In this document: piece by piece, positions 25,998 through 38,805 of the stretch | How positions within the stretch are numbered: position 1 is the first letter of the stretch | Layout of the letters: each line of letters begins with the position of its first letter | Source of the DNA: Coffea arabica | Lineage: Eukaryota > Streptophyta > Magnoliopsida > Gentianales > Rubiaceae | Length of the DNA stretch: 64,000 bases | Reading direction: 5' to 3' | Assembly: GCF_036785885.1 (NCBI RefSeq) | Contig: NC_092322.1 | Coordinates: forward strand, 13,352,466-13,416,465 | Position numbers and translations under genes: made by a program | The notes under the pieces: generated by a model | Told to the model about the DNA's origin: nothing | The model's input: the letters and a program-made list of their open reading frames with translations, nothing else | Databases searched by the model: none

Positions 25998-27545
25998 GAA
26001 GCAGCAAGGTTTGGTGGCGGGCACTGAGGAAAAGGCGCCTGCAGTGCTGGTTGGACTGGATGGGGGTGGAGCAGGAGCTGGGGTCCACTTGGGCGTGCTT
26101 TTTTCGCCTTTTACAACTAATGCTGAAAAGGAAAGAATGGAAGTGATTAGGCTAATACGCATCGAAAGGCACAATGGGGATATATTTACGTTCATGTACC
26201 ACAATTGTTGTGAATGAATGGGGGGTGGAAGTAAAGCTTCCATTGAAAGTTTTGGAAACGTTGGACCTGATAAAACTTGGCGTTTGAATTTCAAGATTCA
26301 TCCTTCTTGTGGAAGCTTGGGAGTTGGAACGGTAGTAATCAATTGGTTTCTTTATATTTTTTTTTTCTTTCTTGGGACTATTTACAAAGTTGGGGAAGTC
26401 ATCTTACAAGTCACAATTTTTGGATCAGAGATTATTAAAAAAAAGAATGTTTGTCGAAATGAAAAGATATTTATGATGCAATTATAAAAAATTCCCGATT
26501 GGATTGCTATTTTCTTGAGTTTTTGTAGAAAAATATACGATAGCAATTTAATGTATGTAAAGTAAAAGATGATCGAGAAATATATTTATAAAAAAACGTA
26601 AAATTTTTTTGAGAAAAAATAACAATACAACGTACCATCCAAGCAAACCTGGCTCTTTTCTCGAAAATTTTCTGAACAAATGGAAAAACAAAAAATGAAG
26701 GCGAGTTCTTGATATGCGGAAATAATTACACTTATTGAAATTTACAATAATAAATCATACATTAATTAATCTTTGTAGATTTATTAGATGAAGTGTTCAA
26801 CGAGAGTGACAATTAAGTGCAACAATATATAGGCCGGCATAGATTTCTCTAGTTGTGTTAGCCTTTCTATGCCAAATGTCCTTTTTTAACCTCAAAAACA
26901 GTAAAAGACCAATATCAAAAGAGACATTTTGTCTCATGCGTGATAGAACAAAACACGTTAGTCTGATTTAGATATAACAAAACACGTTGGTGTGATTTAG
27001 GGCTGCTCACGGCCAGCAGATCAATATCGAGATCGAGTTCAAAAATATTAAACTTGTTAGACTCGCTAGTTCGATTATATATATATTTTTTTTATTTTTT
27101 ATTTTAATGATAAAATTACATATATATATATCTCTAATATTTTATTATTTATTAAAAATTTATTATTTTATTCATTTTTAAAAATAAAATAATTATTTTT
27201 ATTTTTTAAAATAAAAAAAATTATTATTATTTTATTTTGTAAGCTCGAGTTCGAGCTTCATAAAATTAATTAAAGATTAAGCTCGTTTGCACCCTGTGAT
27301 TTGAGCTAGCCTCTTTAGAACCTAGATACTGTGCAAAGGGGCGTAAATTTTCTCAATTACCAATTGACAAGCAACAGTATACAACCAGTGTGTGAAATAT
27401 ATAGGTATCTGGTTTCATGCAAGTTTTCAACAGTCAACCAGATTAAACTGTCGAGTTTAACTCTAGCTTCCTGTCATCAACCAGGACTTCGGGTATAATA
27501 CAATGGAATGGTTGTTATAAATCAAAAAAATCACTACTCTGACAA
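25998..27545. other. Intergenic between RNR1 and LIKE-COV
   Basis: It holds the RNR1 distal promoter, a MITE near 26.5 kb, and at about 27000-27290 an AT-rich relic with GGGCTGCTCACG and GAGATCGAGTT-like motifs related to the GAGCTC-rich element at 58189. A frame at 26011-26217 is open but shows no known domain. Confidence 0.5.
26494..26655. mobile_element. MITE related to the 17.27 and 53.46 kb copies
   Basis: It starts GATTGGATTGCTATTTTC and shares GAGTTTTTGTAGAAAAATA and the following GATAGCAATTTAATGTATG pattern with 53462-53585. The right end, CATCCAAGCAAACC, is an imperfect inverse of the left. It is noncoding. Confidence 0.6.
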
Positions 27546-30500
27546 TCAAACAATTCTGTTTAGAGGGATTCTTTCATTTTGTCGAGCAACTCGGTCTGCA
27601 GGAGATATCCTCTGTGGCATTGTCATGCCGCCAGAAACGATGATTTCTGCATTTGGTATCCAAATGTGAGAAATGAAGCAAAACAGTTGCAAAGAAAGAA
27701 GTAAAATGCATGCAGGTGTAAAATCAAGGCCGTAGTCATTTCTTAATGAGCAATTTCCAGCGCACTAATTTAGCCAAAAATGGTACGTTGTTTGGGATTC
27801 ATGGAAAGGACAGCTGAGCACTGAGCAGAGTATGGAAGTAGATTATACACAAGCTTCTGTACTGATAAAGTTGCACAGTATATAGATGGTTCTCAAGTTG
27901 AGAGACCAGAAGGCAAACCACATATACAACTCACGCAGCACAAGGCAATCATAACAAAGCTCATCAGATCTAGAGCAGAACAGTCCATGTATGAAAATTA
28001 AAAAGAGGTGCACCAGCCCATCAAAAAGATTTGAAAGTGGCTTTTCACCAGTTAAAAAGCTGTATTTTTTAATCTCTCTTTAGAAAATTAAATACCAAGA
28101 TTATCCGGCCAAAATATGAGAATTGCGCATGCACCCTACAGTTTGGATAATCAGGTCATATTTTCAGCACTGAGATGATCTCACAAGCCCGAGAGCGAGT
28201 CAGAACAAAAGCAATTCAAGAAATACCTTATCTAATAAATCACTGAACATTCACAAACAGCGTGACAAATACACTATATCCAAGCACAATGTATTGTTAA
28301 CATGTAAACAACATACCTATGCCTTCACGAATTGACAAATTTGGCCTTATGACATCCTTAGAGTTGACTAACAATATGTCACCAAGATACAAGTGGTTTG
28401 TTGGAACAAATACGCTACACAATTCTTCATCTCCATCATCTCTCTGTATCAAAAGGAACTTATAAAACCATTTGAAGACAGCTATTAACAGAACTAGCAG
28501 GGAAGTATAGAAGAAGTTCATGCTGAAAAATTATCAAGCAAAAGCAGGTACTTCAGTCGAAGTCCAAAGATTGGTAAAGATTTACGTACACAAAAACTCG
28601 AGCGTTGATCTTTTCAAAGTTAATCATGTTTAAAATAGTATATTAATGTGAGAACTGTTATTAAAAATGCAAAAAAACTCAAAATTTTTACTAGTGATTA
28701 GAAGTTAAAATGCATGAAGCAAGATATGTGTGTAAAAACATCCATCTTTACTTCTTGAATTTGGTCAATTTTGAAAAAGTCTGGACTTAATTCAACAATC
28801 CACTAAGAACCAAGTGGCTTGGAAATAAAAGCAAACTTACTAAGTGTAGAAAAAACAAAAACCCAGTCATTAACAAACCACGAAGTACCTGAAGGAGGAC
28901 TGTGGAAGTGATAAATCCAAAGGCATATTCACCAACACGTGGGTGACGGATAATAGCAACTTCTTTAAATGCAGTTGTGTTTTGGTCTGAAACAGAATAT
29001 CCAGACAGAAGGTCAGCTTAATGGACTCTTGGAGATGACAATTCTGAAAAACAAAGTATATGAAGTGGTAACACATGAGCATGACGCCATCTTCTGACCT
29101 CAAGAAAACAGTTGTCTGTTTAATCTCATGTTTATGATAGTTTGGGTTTGGTGACAGCATTGTATTTGTGCAGTAGCTTTATTAAGCTCTAAGTAGATTT
29201 GCGTGGCATACCCAGACTCAGGAGTATCATTACCAATTAAGACCACCACTTCTATTTCGGCTAAGAAAAGAGTGTAATAAGATCCGGAACATATAGTCGA
29301 CCATCAAGAATGAATAGTCCATGGAGACTGAGAAAATATTTGCAGGTGAATATTAGCATATGAAACTTTTATGTCCATGCAGAGATTAAAGTTGTTCCTA
29401 TATTCTGGAGAATTTGGTCAAAGTTGTTTAAACTTATTTTAATCAACTACATAACCTACATGAAGCAAAAAGATTCAACAAAACTATCATAATCAACTCA
29501 ATGTGTCAATATCTTTGTCTCTAAAATAAAAGCCGAGGCTAATCAAGATCGTGCATAAGATTTGAAAGTTACAAAGGAAAGCATGGACTTCTGATAAAAC
29601 TTTGATTCTTTAATAAATACATCGACATAGACATCCAACACGTGTATATCCCAAAAATAATGAAACATGCCACCCACTATAATGCAAACATATTTAGGTA
29701 AGAAAAAATATCCTTGCCAGGAGAAATAGCAGCACTGATTTGCTTGGAGGCCGAGTAAATATGTTTCACAAAAGGCATTCGCTTGATAATCCATTCTCCA
29801 ATCCAGAAAACCGTGGCACCCAGCCAAGATGATACAAAAACGCCAACAAGGAAGACAAAAACTAAGGATGTGACAAATCCAAGTCCTGCATCATGAAGAA
29901 CTGCATAAAGGACAAAGAAACAGACACATACAAACATACTAATAGAAAGAGAAAAAAAATAAAGACCAGGTTCTGCAAAAATAGTTAGATACCTAACAAT
30001 AATTGGTCAAACAATTTATGGACTTTGCTAGGAAAAATGTCCATATTGCTGTCAAATTAGTAATAAAAATGCAAATATCTTATGATAGGGAACATAAATA
30101 AGTCCTGCGTGTGCCTGAAACTATGTTTATGACCCCACAAAAGACATATTTATCTGAAGCATTAGGCTTTGAGATCCCAAAGAAATTTCTCTAATAGGAT
30201 GACAATTGACTCGTACAATAAATTTAGAGAGGCAATCCAACAGAGTTAAATATTTGTAGAATCCTAGGTTGATAATAGGACTTCTTGAAAACCAAATATC
30301 AAAATATTGCTCCCTTCATTAAAATGAAGGGCCCAAATATTGTAATGTCAGGCAGGTGAGCTGAAGAGGATATGACTAGTAATTAAGTCAATTGACTCCA
30401 ACTTCATATAGCAAATAACAGGTTGGATAACCAAATACTAGGTACTATTGAATTTTTCATTTAAGTCAAGAAGCTGGGAACAAGTTTTTACAGTTTTTGG

Positions 30501-33146
30501 CATTCTTGAAGTTCAATACACGGAAATAAATCAGTTAACCTTGACTAACTTTTGATTTCCTTATATCAAGAGCAAAAACTTCAATGGATTTGTCAGCTTC
30601 AAGCTCAACATCTGACTGCAGCTTAAACTCTTATGATGGGAATTCATCAAACATTTTGCAGTTCAACAATTTTCACAAAAGCCCATAATTTCAGTTGTAG
30701 CTCCTCACTGTCACTTAAGTGCAATATTAACAGAGTTTGCAAAGCATTTCGACTTAATTACACTGGAAAAATTAATCTTCTCCAATTATTGTCAGAGGGT
30801 ACACAAAAACAATTTTTGAAAATTCCACCCTTGTTGTACACTCTCAGTTATTTTCCACGAGTTCCAGTCTTCAACCAAGCGTCATGTTGCTCTTCACTTC
30901 GTAGAACCATAAGAATAATAGATCTATCCCCATTTGGCACATTTACTTACGCTATTACAAACAGTTATATAAGACTATAAGGCCTAAATAAGAAACAAAA
31001 GAATGGTACAGCATACCAAAAATGTCAATGCCCAGTTGCTCATATAGTGGACTGAAGAAACCATCAACAAACTGAACAAACCACCATGTGACAAAAAACG
31101 TAACTGCAACAGGGAAGAGTACCACACTGCAATTCAAATTCTGCGATGATTAGGCTCAAGACTGTTAGAAAACTGAGAAATAATAAAATGAAACAGCAAA
31201 CTAGTTACCATCCAGTCATGAACTTCTTCGAAACCCAACTTTGAAGGAAGAAACAGCAAGCCTGAAAAATTGAAGAAAATCATGAGATAAGACATCCAAA
31301 AGAATTTTGTAAACATACAGATGCATCAGCTCAGACTCTTTCATGCTGAAAGGATGCTTGACAAAAGATGCAATGGTTGAAATTGATATTTATTGTATAA
31401 CTTCAAACACATATTCTAATACTTTTGGCAGTGATAAGTATGCCATGTGATTGAGAGGTGCCCTAAATTTCAGATACTGATTCAGTTAAAGACACATAGA
31501 TATAGAATGAAATTATCAAATTTTAGTAAAGGAATCTTTAGCCAAAAAACTAGTTCAATCGGAGTAACTGTAGCACTATTGCAAGGTATTTATAATGAAC
31601 AAAAGATGCAACAAATGACTAACTTATATTCACCAATATTTAAAAAAAAAAAAAAGAGTGGCATTCGGTCACAAACAAAGCAATGCGTTGCTCTCATTTA
31701 CTTCACAGAATTGTATTTATCATCATAACATCATCATCATCAGAGGGTATGAAAAAGGATGGACAAAGAGCCATTCTGATTTCTGCAAGTGTACATATTC
31801 TCTCTTATGTTTGAAACATTCAACGAGTCAAAAATGGTATTCAGATGCTGGCAGCTTGAAAATGCTTATAGTACAGAAAATGAAGACAAGATCATTTCCC
31901 AAGCTCACACTCATCAAAGCTCACACTCATCAAAGCTCACACTCATCAAAGAAAACGCAATTATCCAACCTCAGACCATCCCATTTGCAGCAACCCTCAA
32001 AGAATAATGCCAAAATAGAACTTCATCACAATGAAAAGATGCTCATTTTACAGAACTTCATCTGCCAGGACGATGGTTGCATCATCTGACCACAACACCT
32101 AGAAGAGTTGCTTGAAAAAATATGCACTCTGAAGTTCCATGGCAAGGCATGCATGATCAACCAAAGCCAACTTCCTGTTTACTTCAACAAATGGCTAATT
32201 ATAGGTCAAATTAACAATAGAGCAAAAACACAGTCCAAGTGGGTATTCTGAACACTCTTACCGCCACTGTCCTCTTATGTGATGAGAACCTTATCTAATC
32301 AATATACTAGGTGAATACTCTAGAAAGTAGTGTTATATTATTTATCCAAAAGACACGATATTACTTATCTATACAACATAGAGCCACATATCCTTTTAGA
32401 TTCTTTGTAATATATCAATGTCTTTGTTAACCATCTCAGACTAATCGGATCCTAACTTCTGCCAGAAAAATGGGTTGCGCATTACAATCTTACCTTGTTT
32501 CATTATTTCCCACAGAGCTGTCAACAGTATACCATTTTTTTTAGCATAAGAACTGTCTATTGTTGTTTCACTGATTCTGTTTCAAGTATCAGATCATGAA
32601 CTGGATCTGGATTCGAAGCATCCTTGCTCCAGTTGAATATCCCTTAGAAACACATTCCATGATTGGTCATGTAAAACCTTCGACATCCTTCAGACTGTAA
32701 TGAAAAACTCAATTACACGCATAAAATGAAACAACCAATCAAACTCCATCAGCTAGAGTTATCAATCTACCCATAAAATGCCCAATTAACTTAAAATTTT
32801 ATTTGAATATTGAGGGTTCTATTTTCTTGTTATTGAAATTCAATTAAGAAGCATCACATTCAGATAATACCATGATTTCCCCATATAAATGGGTTCAGAA
32901 ATGTTCATTGAAAATGTACTTAACAAGACATCCAATATAAGGAGGTCCAAATTTAATGAAATGAAAAGGGTATTAAAGCAAAAATAAATAAAAACGGTGG
33001 AACAAATAGGCAAAATTAAAACAAACTACTACCTTACGGGTGGAAGAATTGGACGAATTGGGGGAAGATTTAACTGGGTTTTCGGGATCTTCTTCATCAA
33101 CGCTTTGACTGAGTGGCACTGACGTGGCATCTTTCTCGTCCGCCAT
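27546..33146 (-). CDS. LCV: LIKE-COV (DUF502) membrane protein
   Basis: Seven exons join in frame to 256 residues: 33033-33146, 31209-31261, 31017-31126, 29718-29885, 28889-28986, 28317-28443, 27546-27646. The N-terminus MADEKDATSVPLSQ, the core GCVVLFPVAVTFF..QLGIDIFGLGF and the tail VSGGMTMPQ match the plant COV1/LCV family. Two hydrophobic segments, about residues 55-75 and 93-122, are expected membrane spans; the remainder, including FVPTNHLYLGDILLV, is soluble. COV1 restricts vascular tissue differentiation in Arabidopsis stems, and family members act at the Golgi/TGN; this is family knowledge. Five introns are GT-AG. Intron 4 (28987-29717) seems to use a GC donor (CTCCTG|GCAAGG), since no GT keeps the conserved AISPD-QNTTAFKEV junction. 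Intron 1 is long (1771 bases). The sequence does not decide between LCV1, LCV2 and LCV3. Confidence 0.95.
31903..31950. repeat. Three perfect copies of a 16-bp tandem repeat
   Basis: The unit GCTCACACTCATCAAA is repeated three times without change inside the first intron of the LIKE-COV gene. Confidence 0.95.
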
Positions 33147-33348
33147 CTTCGTTTTCTTCTCCCTTTTTGCGGATTCAGAACAATCTAACCCAAAGGTTTT
33201 CTGCCCAAAGAATGAACTAAGACCAGACCTGACTAGACTTGAGAAATATTGGAATTTTATCACTATGGTATTTAGACTTGGATTGGAATTGAAGTAAAAA
33301 AGCTGTAAAGCGTTTAAAGAAACTAGCGTGAACAACAAAAAAAAAAGT

Positions 33349-33363
33349 GAATACCCGTGATAT
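33349..33363 (-). terminator. Helitron 3' terminal palindrome
   Basis: On the plus strand CCGTG-ATATG-CACGG forms a 5-bp stem with a 5-base loop. In Helitrons a short hairpin before the 3' end signals termination of rolling-circle transfer. Its position near the predicted 3' end supports the boundary call. Confidence 0.6.
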
Positions 33364-33769
33364 GCACGGTGCTTACATTATTAAAAAAAAATTACAATCT
33401 ATGGAAGAATTTAAAAATAATAAAATATTATAATCACGGTACATGAAAGTATATTTTCAAAAATGAAACTTTGTAACAATAGTTCAATATATGATAAAAA
33501 CATCTCCATTATTATAAACGATCATTTCGATGAAGGTTGGATCCTGAAAAAAAAAATAGAAATCTATATCATAAATTGAGCGACATATGGGTCCAATTAA
33601 ATATAATTGAATATTTAATTTGATAAGTAAATGAAATACTTACAGACATTTTGCCTTTGATTTGATAATCTTCTACGAAGGTGTTAACATTCTTCACACC
33701 AATCAACCTTGAGTACGAACGCCAGTTTTGGGGGTTTAATTAACTCTATTGTTTTTTGTAGAGTTCGCA

Positions 33770-35610
33770 CTATGAATGAGAATGCACGATTTTTGCATGA
33801 ATTAATGTGTTGGTCGAACAATGCACCTCCATTTTTCTGACAATGAAAAGCATACATAGTTCAAAATTATCTTTTATTTTAGATAGTTTGTAAATAATAT
33901 TGTGTAAAAAAATATACATATAAATAATGTATACCTTTGTTTTTAAATCTCTAAGATAAGAAGTATCACAACAAAACATGAATCGTGCATGTTTGTCTTG
34001 AAGCGCGAGGTATAGGCTACCACTGGAATCTCTAACTTCTATGTTAACATTATATCTGTTAAGAAGAAACTGTGATGGATGATGCAACAAATTATATTAA
34101 AATTCAAAATATCTGAAAATAATTACCTGACAATAGTGTCGACTACATCATTACAATGGATACACACCATTTTTGTAAAATGAGATTGACATGGTTGGCC
34201 ACAATTTTTGCATAACTCATGGAACATATTGTCTAGGTTGATACTTTGAATGTAAGTAAGTATCCGAAAATATTTAACCTAAAACCATCCAAAGAATGTA
34301 TAGATTACAATTATTAATTTGAAACTACATGTAAATACCTGTTCATTACTTAATTATTTGAGAGGATGTGTACCGTGGGGATAACAGCATATTCGGATAT
34401 CCATATTCTCTTAGTATTTGATATCAACAATGCTTGGGATATTATAAAATTGCACGACCGCAACAACGTCACTAATTTCTGAGCACATTTATCATTTTCA
34501 AACCTGCATATTTTTCAAATACATATTCGTAAGGGTATGAAATATTTTTAGTAATTTAATATTTTGGTATTTGTAAAACTTACCAACTGTGTAGGTATTG
34601 AGCAAAATCCAAGTAGTGATTGATATACAATTTGCTTGCTCGAATAGTATAGAGTGACGGTCCTGCACAATATGATTTATTTATTGATAAAGTATAAAAT
34701 TTGAATAAAATAAAGTGAAAATAAATTGAATTACCTTTATAATTTCTCACACAAATACCACAGGTTAGCAAAACATTATTTTTTGTAATAGTTTGACGCA
34801 AGTGTTCACCATCATCAGTTGCAAATTTATCACACAAAGTCAACCGAACTACAATCAAACTTCATTTAGACAATTTTGGTAAGTATTTTATCAAAATTTG
34901 TAGAATATAAAATATTTTAAAGATATTAAATCTAGTAACTAACCTTTTGTCAACTAAAAGTATGTCACACTTAATTTTGTCATTGATAGACGTTTGATAG
35001 TGTGAACCAACGGATACAACTAAACCAACCACATCTGCAAAAGATCAAAAAATAGAAGTAATACCAGTTCAAATATACAACTTAAACAGAAGTATGGCTA
35101 ATTATGAATGAAATACCTATCAATTGCACATCATTGTCCATGTGCTGTTCTGTATCTCTTAGTTTGACCAGATTAAACTTGAAACGGGGTATGGTTCCAC
35201 AATCATCTAAAATATTCACTATTTTCGTATCGTTTCCAAACGATAATTGGTACTGATGTGGTGCAAGCCGATATTGAAGATCTGCAGGAATTACATATAT
35301 ATTTTGAAACCAGTATACCTTGCCTTCATGGAGATGATCTGCGAAAATGTTTATCATATTACTGCCTCTTATAACTCCCGACAAGATTCCATTTTTGATA
35401 GTTTTCAACAGATTAGTAATATTCAATATTCAATATAATAATTAACATACACTCTTAATTATTACCTGATCATCTATAAAAAAGCATCTTGATACATCCC
35501 GAACGTTGAAGCACTCCATATATGGTCATATCTATTAATCGAAACAATCTAACCTTTACATTCCATCCGTATCCGCAAGGATCCAGATAGAGTAAATGTG
35601 TATATCGAAT
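33770..35610 (-). pseudogene. Helitron RPA70-like ssDNA-binding protein, decayed
   Basis: A series of minus-strand exon-like segments encodes OB-fold pieces as in the RPA-like gene of plant Helitrons. They are about 35484-35610 (GWNVKVRLFRL), 35110-35420 (EGKVYWFQNIYVIPADLQYRL.., IPRFKFNLVKLRD), 34943-35032 (DVVGLVVSVGS..DILLVDK), 34735-34860, 34585-34670, 34380-34505, 34130-34280 and 33920-34075. The 34130-34280 segment carries CKNCGQPC..CIHC, the C-terminal zinc-binding motif of RPA1. Most segments end at GT and begin after AG. An extra T in the run at 35478-35483 shifts the first exon out of frame just before the conserved acidic end, leaving a stop. Exact exon ends are approximate. Confidence 0.8.
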
Positions 35611-35787
35611 ATCTGTAAATTATTATAATATAGCATGAAGGTTAATTATTTAAGCGCTATATTTGATATAGCAAATAACACAAATTCAAAGAAATACCAA
35701 AAAAATGCCAAAGTATGAAACATATATAGTACATATGGTATAATGTAAATATACTATTTTTGTAAACAAAGCGATGTCCAGAATTTA

Positions 35788-38693
35788 TCAAAGGGAGTCA
35801 AAAATCTCACGATTCACAATATTTTTTATGTAATCCCATGGATCATCATCTCTATTAACAATGAGTATTTTCAATCCATCTGGCGAAGTAGCACGGGACA
35901 GAGCAACATAAAGTTGATCATGTGAAAACACGGGTTCAGGAAGGTAAACGCCAACATTTTTCAAGGTTTGGCCTTGACTTTTGTTGATAGTCATTGCAAA
36001 TGCCAATTTCACAGGAAATTGACTCCTTTTAATTGGAAAAGGAGACCGTGTACTCTGTGGTGTTAAAGAGATCCGATGTATGAGTACTAAATCTCCAATA
36101 TTAGATCCTGTTATGACTTCTGTCTCGAGAAGTTTATCCCCCATTCTGGTAACGACAAGCCGTGTTCCATTGCAAAGACCTTCTGACTGATTGAGATTTC
36201 TCAAAAGAATTATGGGAGTTCCCTCTTTAAGTTCCAAAAAATGATTTGGAAGACCAGGAAAATTCAAAGAGTGCAACATTTCAGGAGGATTCATATTTTC
36301 AACAATGTCACCTTCAATATTGCAAAAAGTATCAGCACTCATATAGGTACGTGATTGACCAGGAAGCATTGATAGCATCTTATCATTCAACTTGTCAACA
36401 TCACCATTTTTTGGAGCCAAAATAGCACGTTCCTTGAGGTAAGTGCTATTTCTGTATGAATCTCTCAAATTTGGATAGACAGAATCTATTAACCGCATCA
36501 AAGATTGACTATCATTTTTTATGAGAAATTGCGACGGCATCCGAATCCAGTTTGATTCCCCAAATTCAGTAAGTGAAATTGCTGAAACCTTTCCTTCACC
36601 AACGGACAGCAGCCAATTTGTAAAATCCATCAATTGCTGACACGTAGTTTTAGGAAGACGTAAATTCATTACACGCATATTTATTTTAAGATGCAGTACT
36701 TTACAGTGATCCCAAATCGTTGACTCTTTTATTGTAACTGATACTGTTGCTTCTCTTCCACCTTTAGAAACAATCGGTAATATTTGTCGAAAATTACCGC
36801 CCAAAACAACCAATTTTCCTCCGAAAATACAATCCTCAGAAGCATTTTCACTCAACTTTAAGATATTCTTTAAAGTTCTATCCACCGCTTCAAAACCATG
36901 CCGATGTGCCATTGGAGCTTCGTCCCAAATTATCAAAGATGTCTCCCTAATTAATTTAGCCAAGTTAGAATTTGTATTGATTAAACAACTTGATGACTCA
37001 TCCAAATTAATAGGAATTTTGAAACGTGAATGCGCTGTTCTTCCACCTGGTAAGAATATTGCAGCAATGCCTGATGATGCAACTGAAAGAACAATTTTTC
37101 TCTGCGATCTGACTCGAGTAATCAATGTTCTCCATAAATAAGTTTTACCCGTTCCACCACTTCCATACACAAAAAATAGTCCACCGTGATTATGTGTGTA
37201 TGATTCCATAATAAGCTCACATGCTTTCAGTTGATCCTCATTCAAACCAGCATATAAATTATCAAATAATTGCTGCTCCGATGTAAAATCGTAATCGAGC
37301 TCTTCTCTTATAAGTCTGTTCATGGAAAACTGAGCATTTTCAAATGACGGCAATGGCATTGGAGGAAAATCTCGTAACGATCGACCATTTTTGTTCAAAA
37401 TGAGTTCGAGTTCAATTAATCTCAAATTTTGTAACTCACCATCATCTATGCGTATCTGAGAGTTTCCCATATCCCTTTTGATCTGATATTGCAAATCATC
37501 TGTCATACTTTTCCAATGACGCTGCCATAAAGCATAAGGGTTAGTTACCTCAGAATGCATAAGTATTGTACAATACATGCTGCGTAATTTTCTGGCAGAT
37601 GCCCATGTAGATGCTTCAGCCAAAGCTTCATTCCACTCATTATCATCATCCAGAAGACCAAGTGCTGCACATGCAGCTTTGAATGTTGGATGCACAACTC
37701 CATCAATAGTTCTCAAATGTTCAAAACTTTGTGCACCACGAATTTTATTCAGTAACATTCTCAAATAGTATTGCTCACCGGAATGAGAATGTGCATATGG
37801 TAGCCTTCCGATACACCTACCTTGCAATCTGGACTCCCATTGACGTTTATTTTGCTTCCAAGTCCACTTACTCGGAAACTCCACAAACGTCAAGTTTCTA
37901 GCTGGAACATGGCTCTGATTTATTTCAAACCATTTCGTCAGCATCGTGTCATGTATGTGATCACGATCAAGAACGTCATAAAAATGATTATCATCATTAA
38001 ATATCACAAATTGATGATCAGGAAGATGATACTGCAATCTAATCACGGATGGATACTGTCTCTGCATTTCGAAATCAAATATCTTCCAACATGACTCAAT
38101 TGGCGATAAATATCGACAATCTAAGTACTGTTTAATTTCATCAACGCTTCTGTAACGACGATGACCACTTTCATTTGCAAGTACAACGTTATTCTCAATC
38201 TGAACATTTGCTCTATCAACCCCCTTACTCATTTACTTGTACAGATATTTAGTGATTTCTGGACGTGCAACTTTGGTCACATTGATATGACCATCAAACA
38301 TCACAATCAAATCTCGATTGTAAGAAACAACCCATCTGTTGTCAAATGTAAAACCATTAATAGTTATCCTCTTACTTGGATCATCTCTACGTCTGTATAA
38401 TACAAATCCATCTTCATCAATAGTGGTTTCACTACAAAATCTCTTTGGATAGTGTTTAGAGCACTTTCCGTTCACCATACACGGAGCATTTGGATAAGCA
38501 TTACCACAGGGTCCGTGTAACATGCACCTGATGACCGTATCATAAGCTAGTGGATCAGCATTTGTGTCAGGTATTTCGGCACAAATGATTTCATCAATAT
38601 GCTCTGTAGTAAGGGGCTTATCTTCCGGAGCTAATGTCAAAGTGATATGAGTATGTGGTAAACCACATTTTTGGAATTCAATGACAGAGATGT
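35788..38693 (-). pseudogene. Helitron Rep catalytic part and Pif1-like helicase, with nonsense codon
   Basis: It consists of two open frames in the same phase separated by a single stop. The upstream part (38236-38693) has the HUH motif in CGLPHTHITL (His codons 38653-38655 and 38647-38649) and continues to ITKYLYK, where TAA (38233-38235) interrupts before MSKGVDRA. Family members have a tyrosine here, so the stop replaces what I judge to be the second catalytic Tyr of the Y2 pair. The downstream 814 codons are a complete SF1 Pif1-like helicase: Walker A GSGGTGKT, Walker B IIWDEAPM, GGNFRQILP (usual GGDFRQ has Asp), and the C-terminal HDQLYVALSRAT. The preceding intron is 38694-38779 (GT-AG). 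The long intact helicase frame suggests the inactivating changes are not very old. Confidence 0.92.
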
Positions 38694-38805
38694 CTGCATA
38701 TTATGGAAGTAATCTTAGTGTGTGGCAAAATAGGGAATCAAAAAAGAAAATAATGATTTGAATAAAGTAAAATTTTTACCTACAAGCACTTTTCCAAATA
38801 GTTGG

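Noticed and set aside
26011-26217. Small gene divergent from RNR1
   Set aside because: It overlaps the E2F-containing promoter region, has no recognisable domain, and the openness is explained by short length.
31447-32089. Nested gene in LIKE-COV intron 1
   Set aside because: The overlapping frames have low-complexity composition, include the 16-bp tandem repeat and show no domain.
33770-35610. Host RPA70 gene
   Set aside because: The context, directly 3' of a Rep-helicase inside one element, and the decayed exons fit the Helitron-borne RPA-like gene rather than a cellular one.
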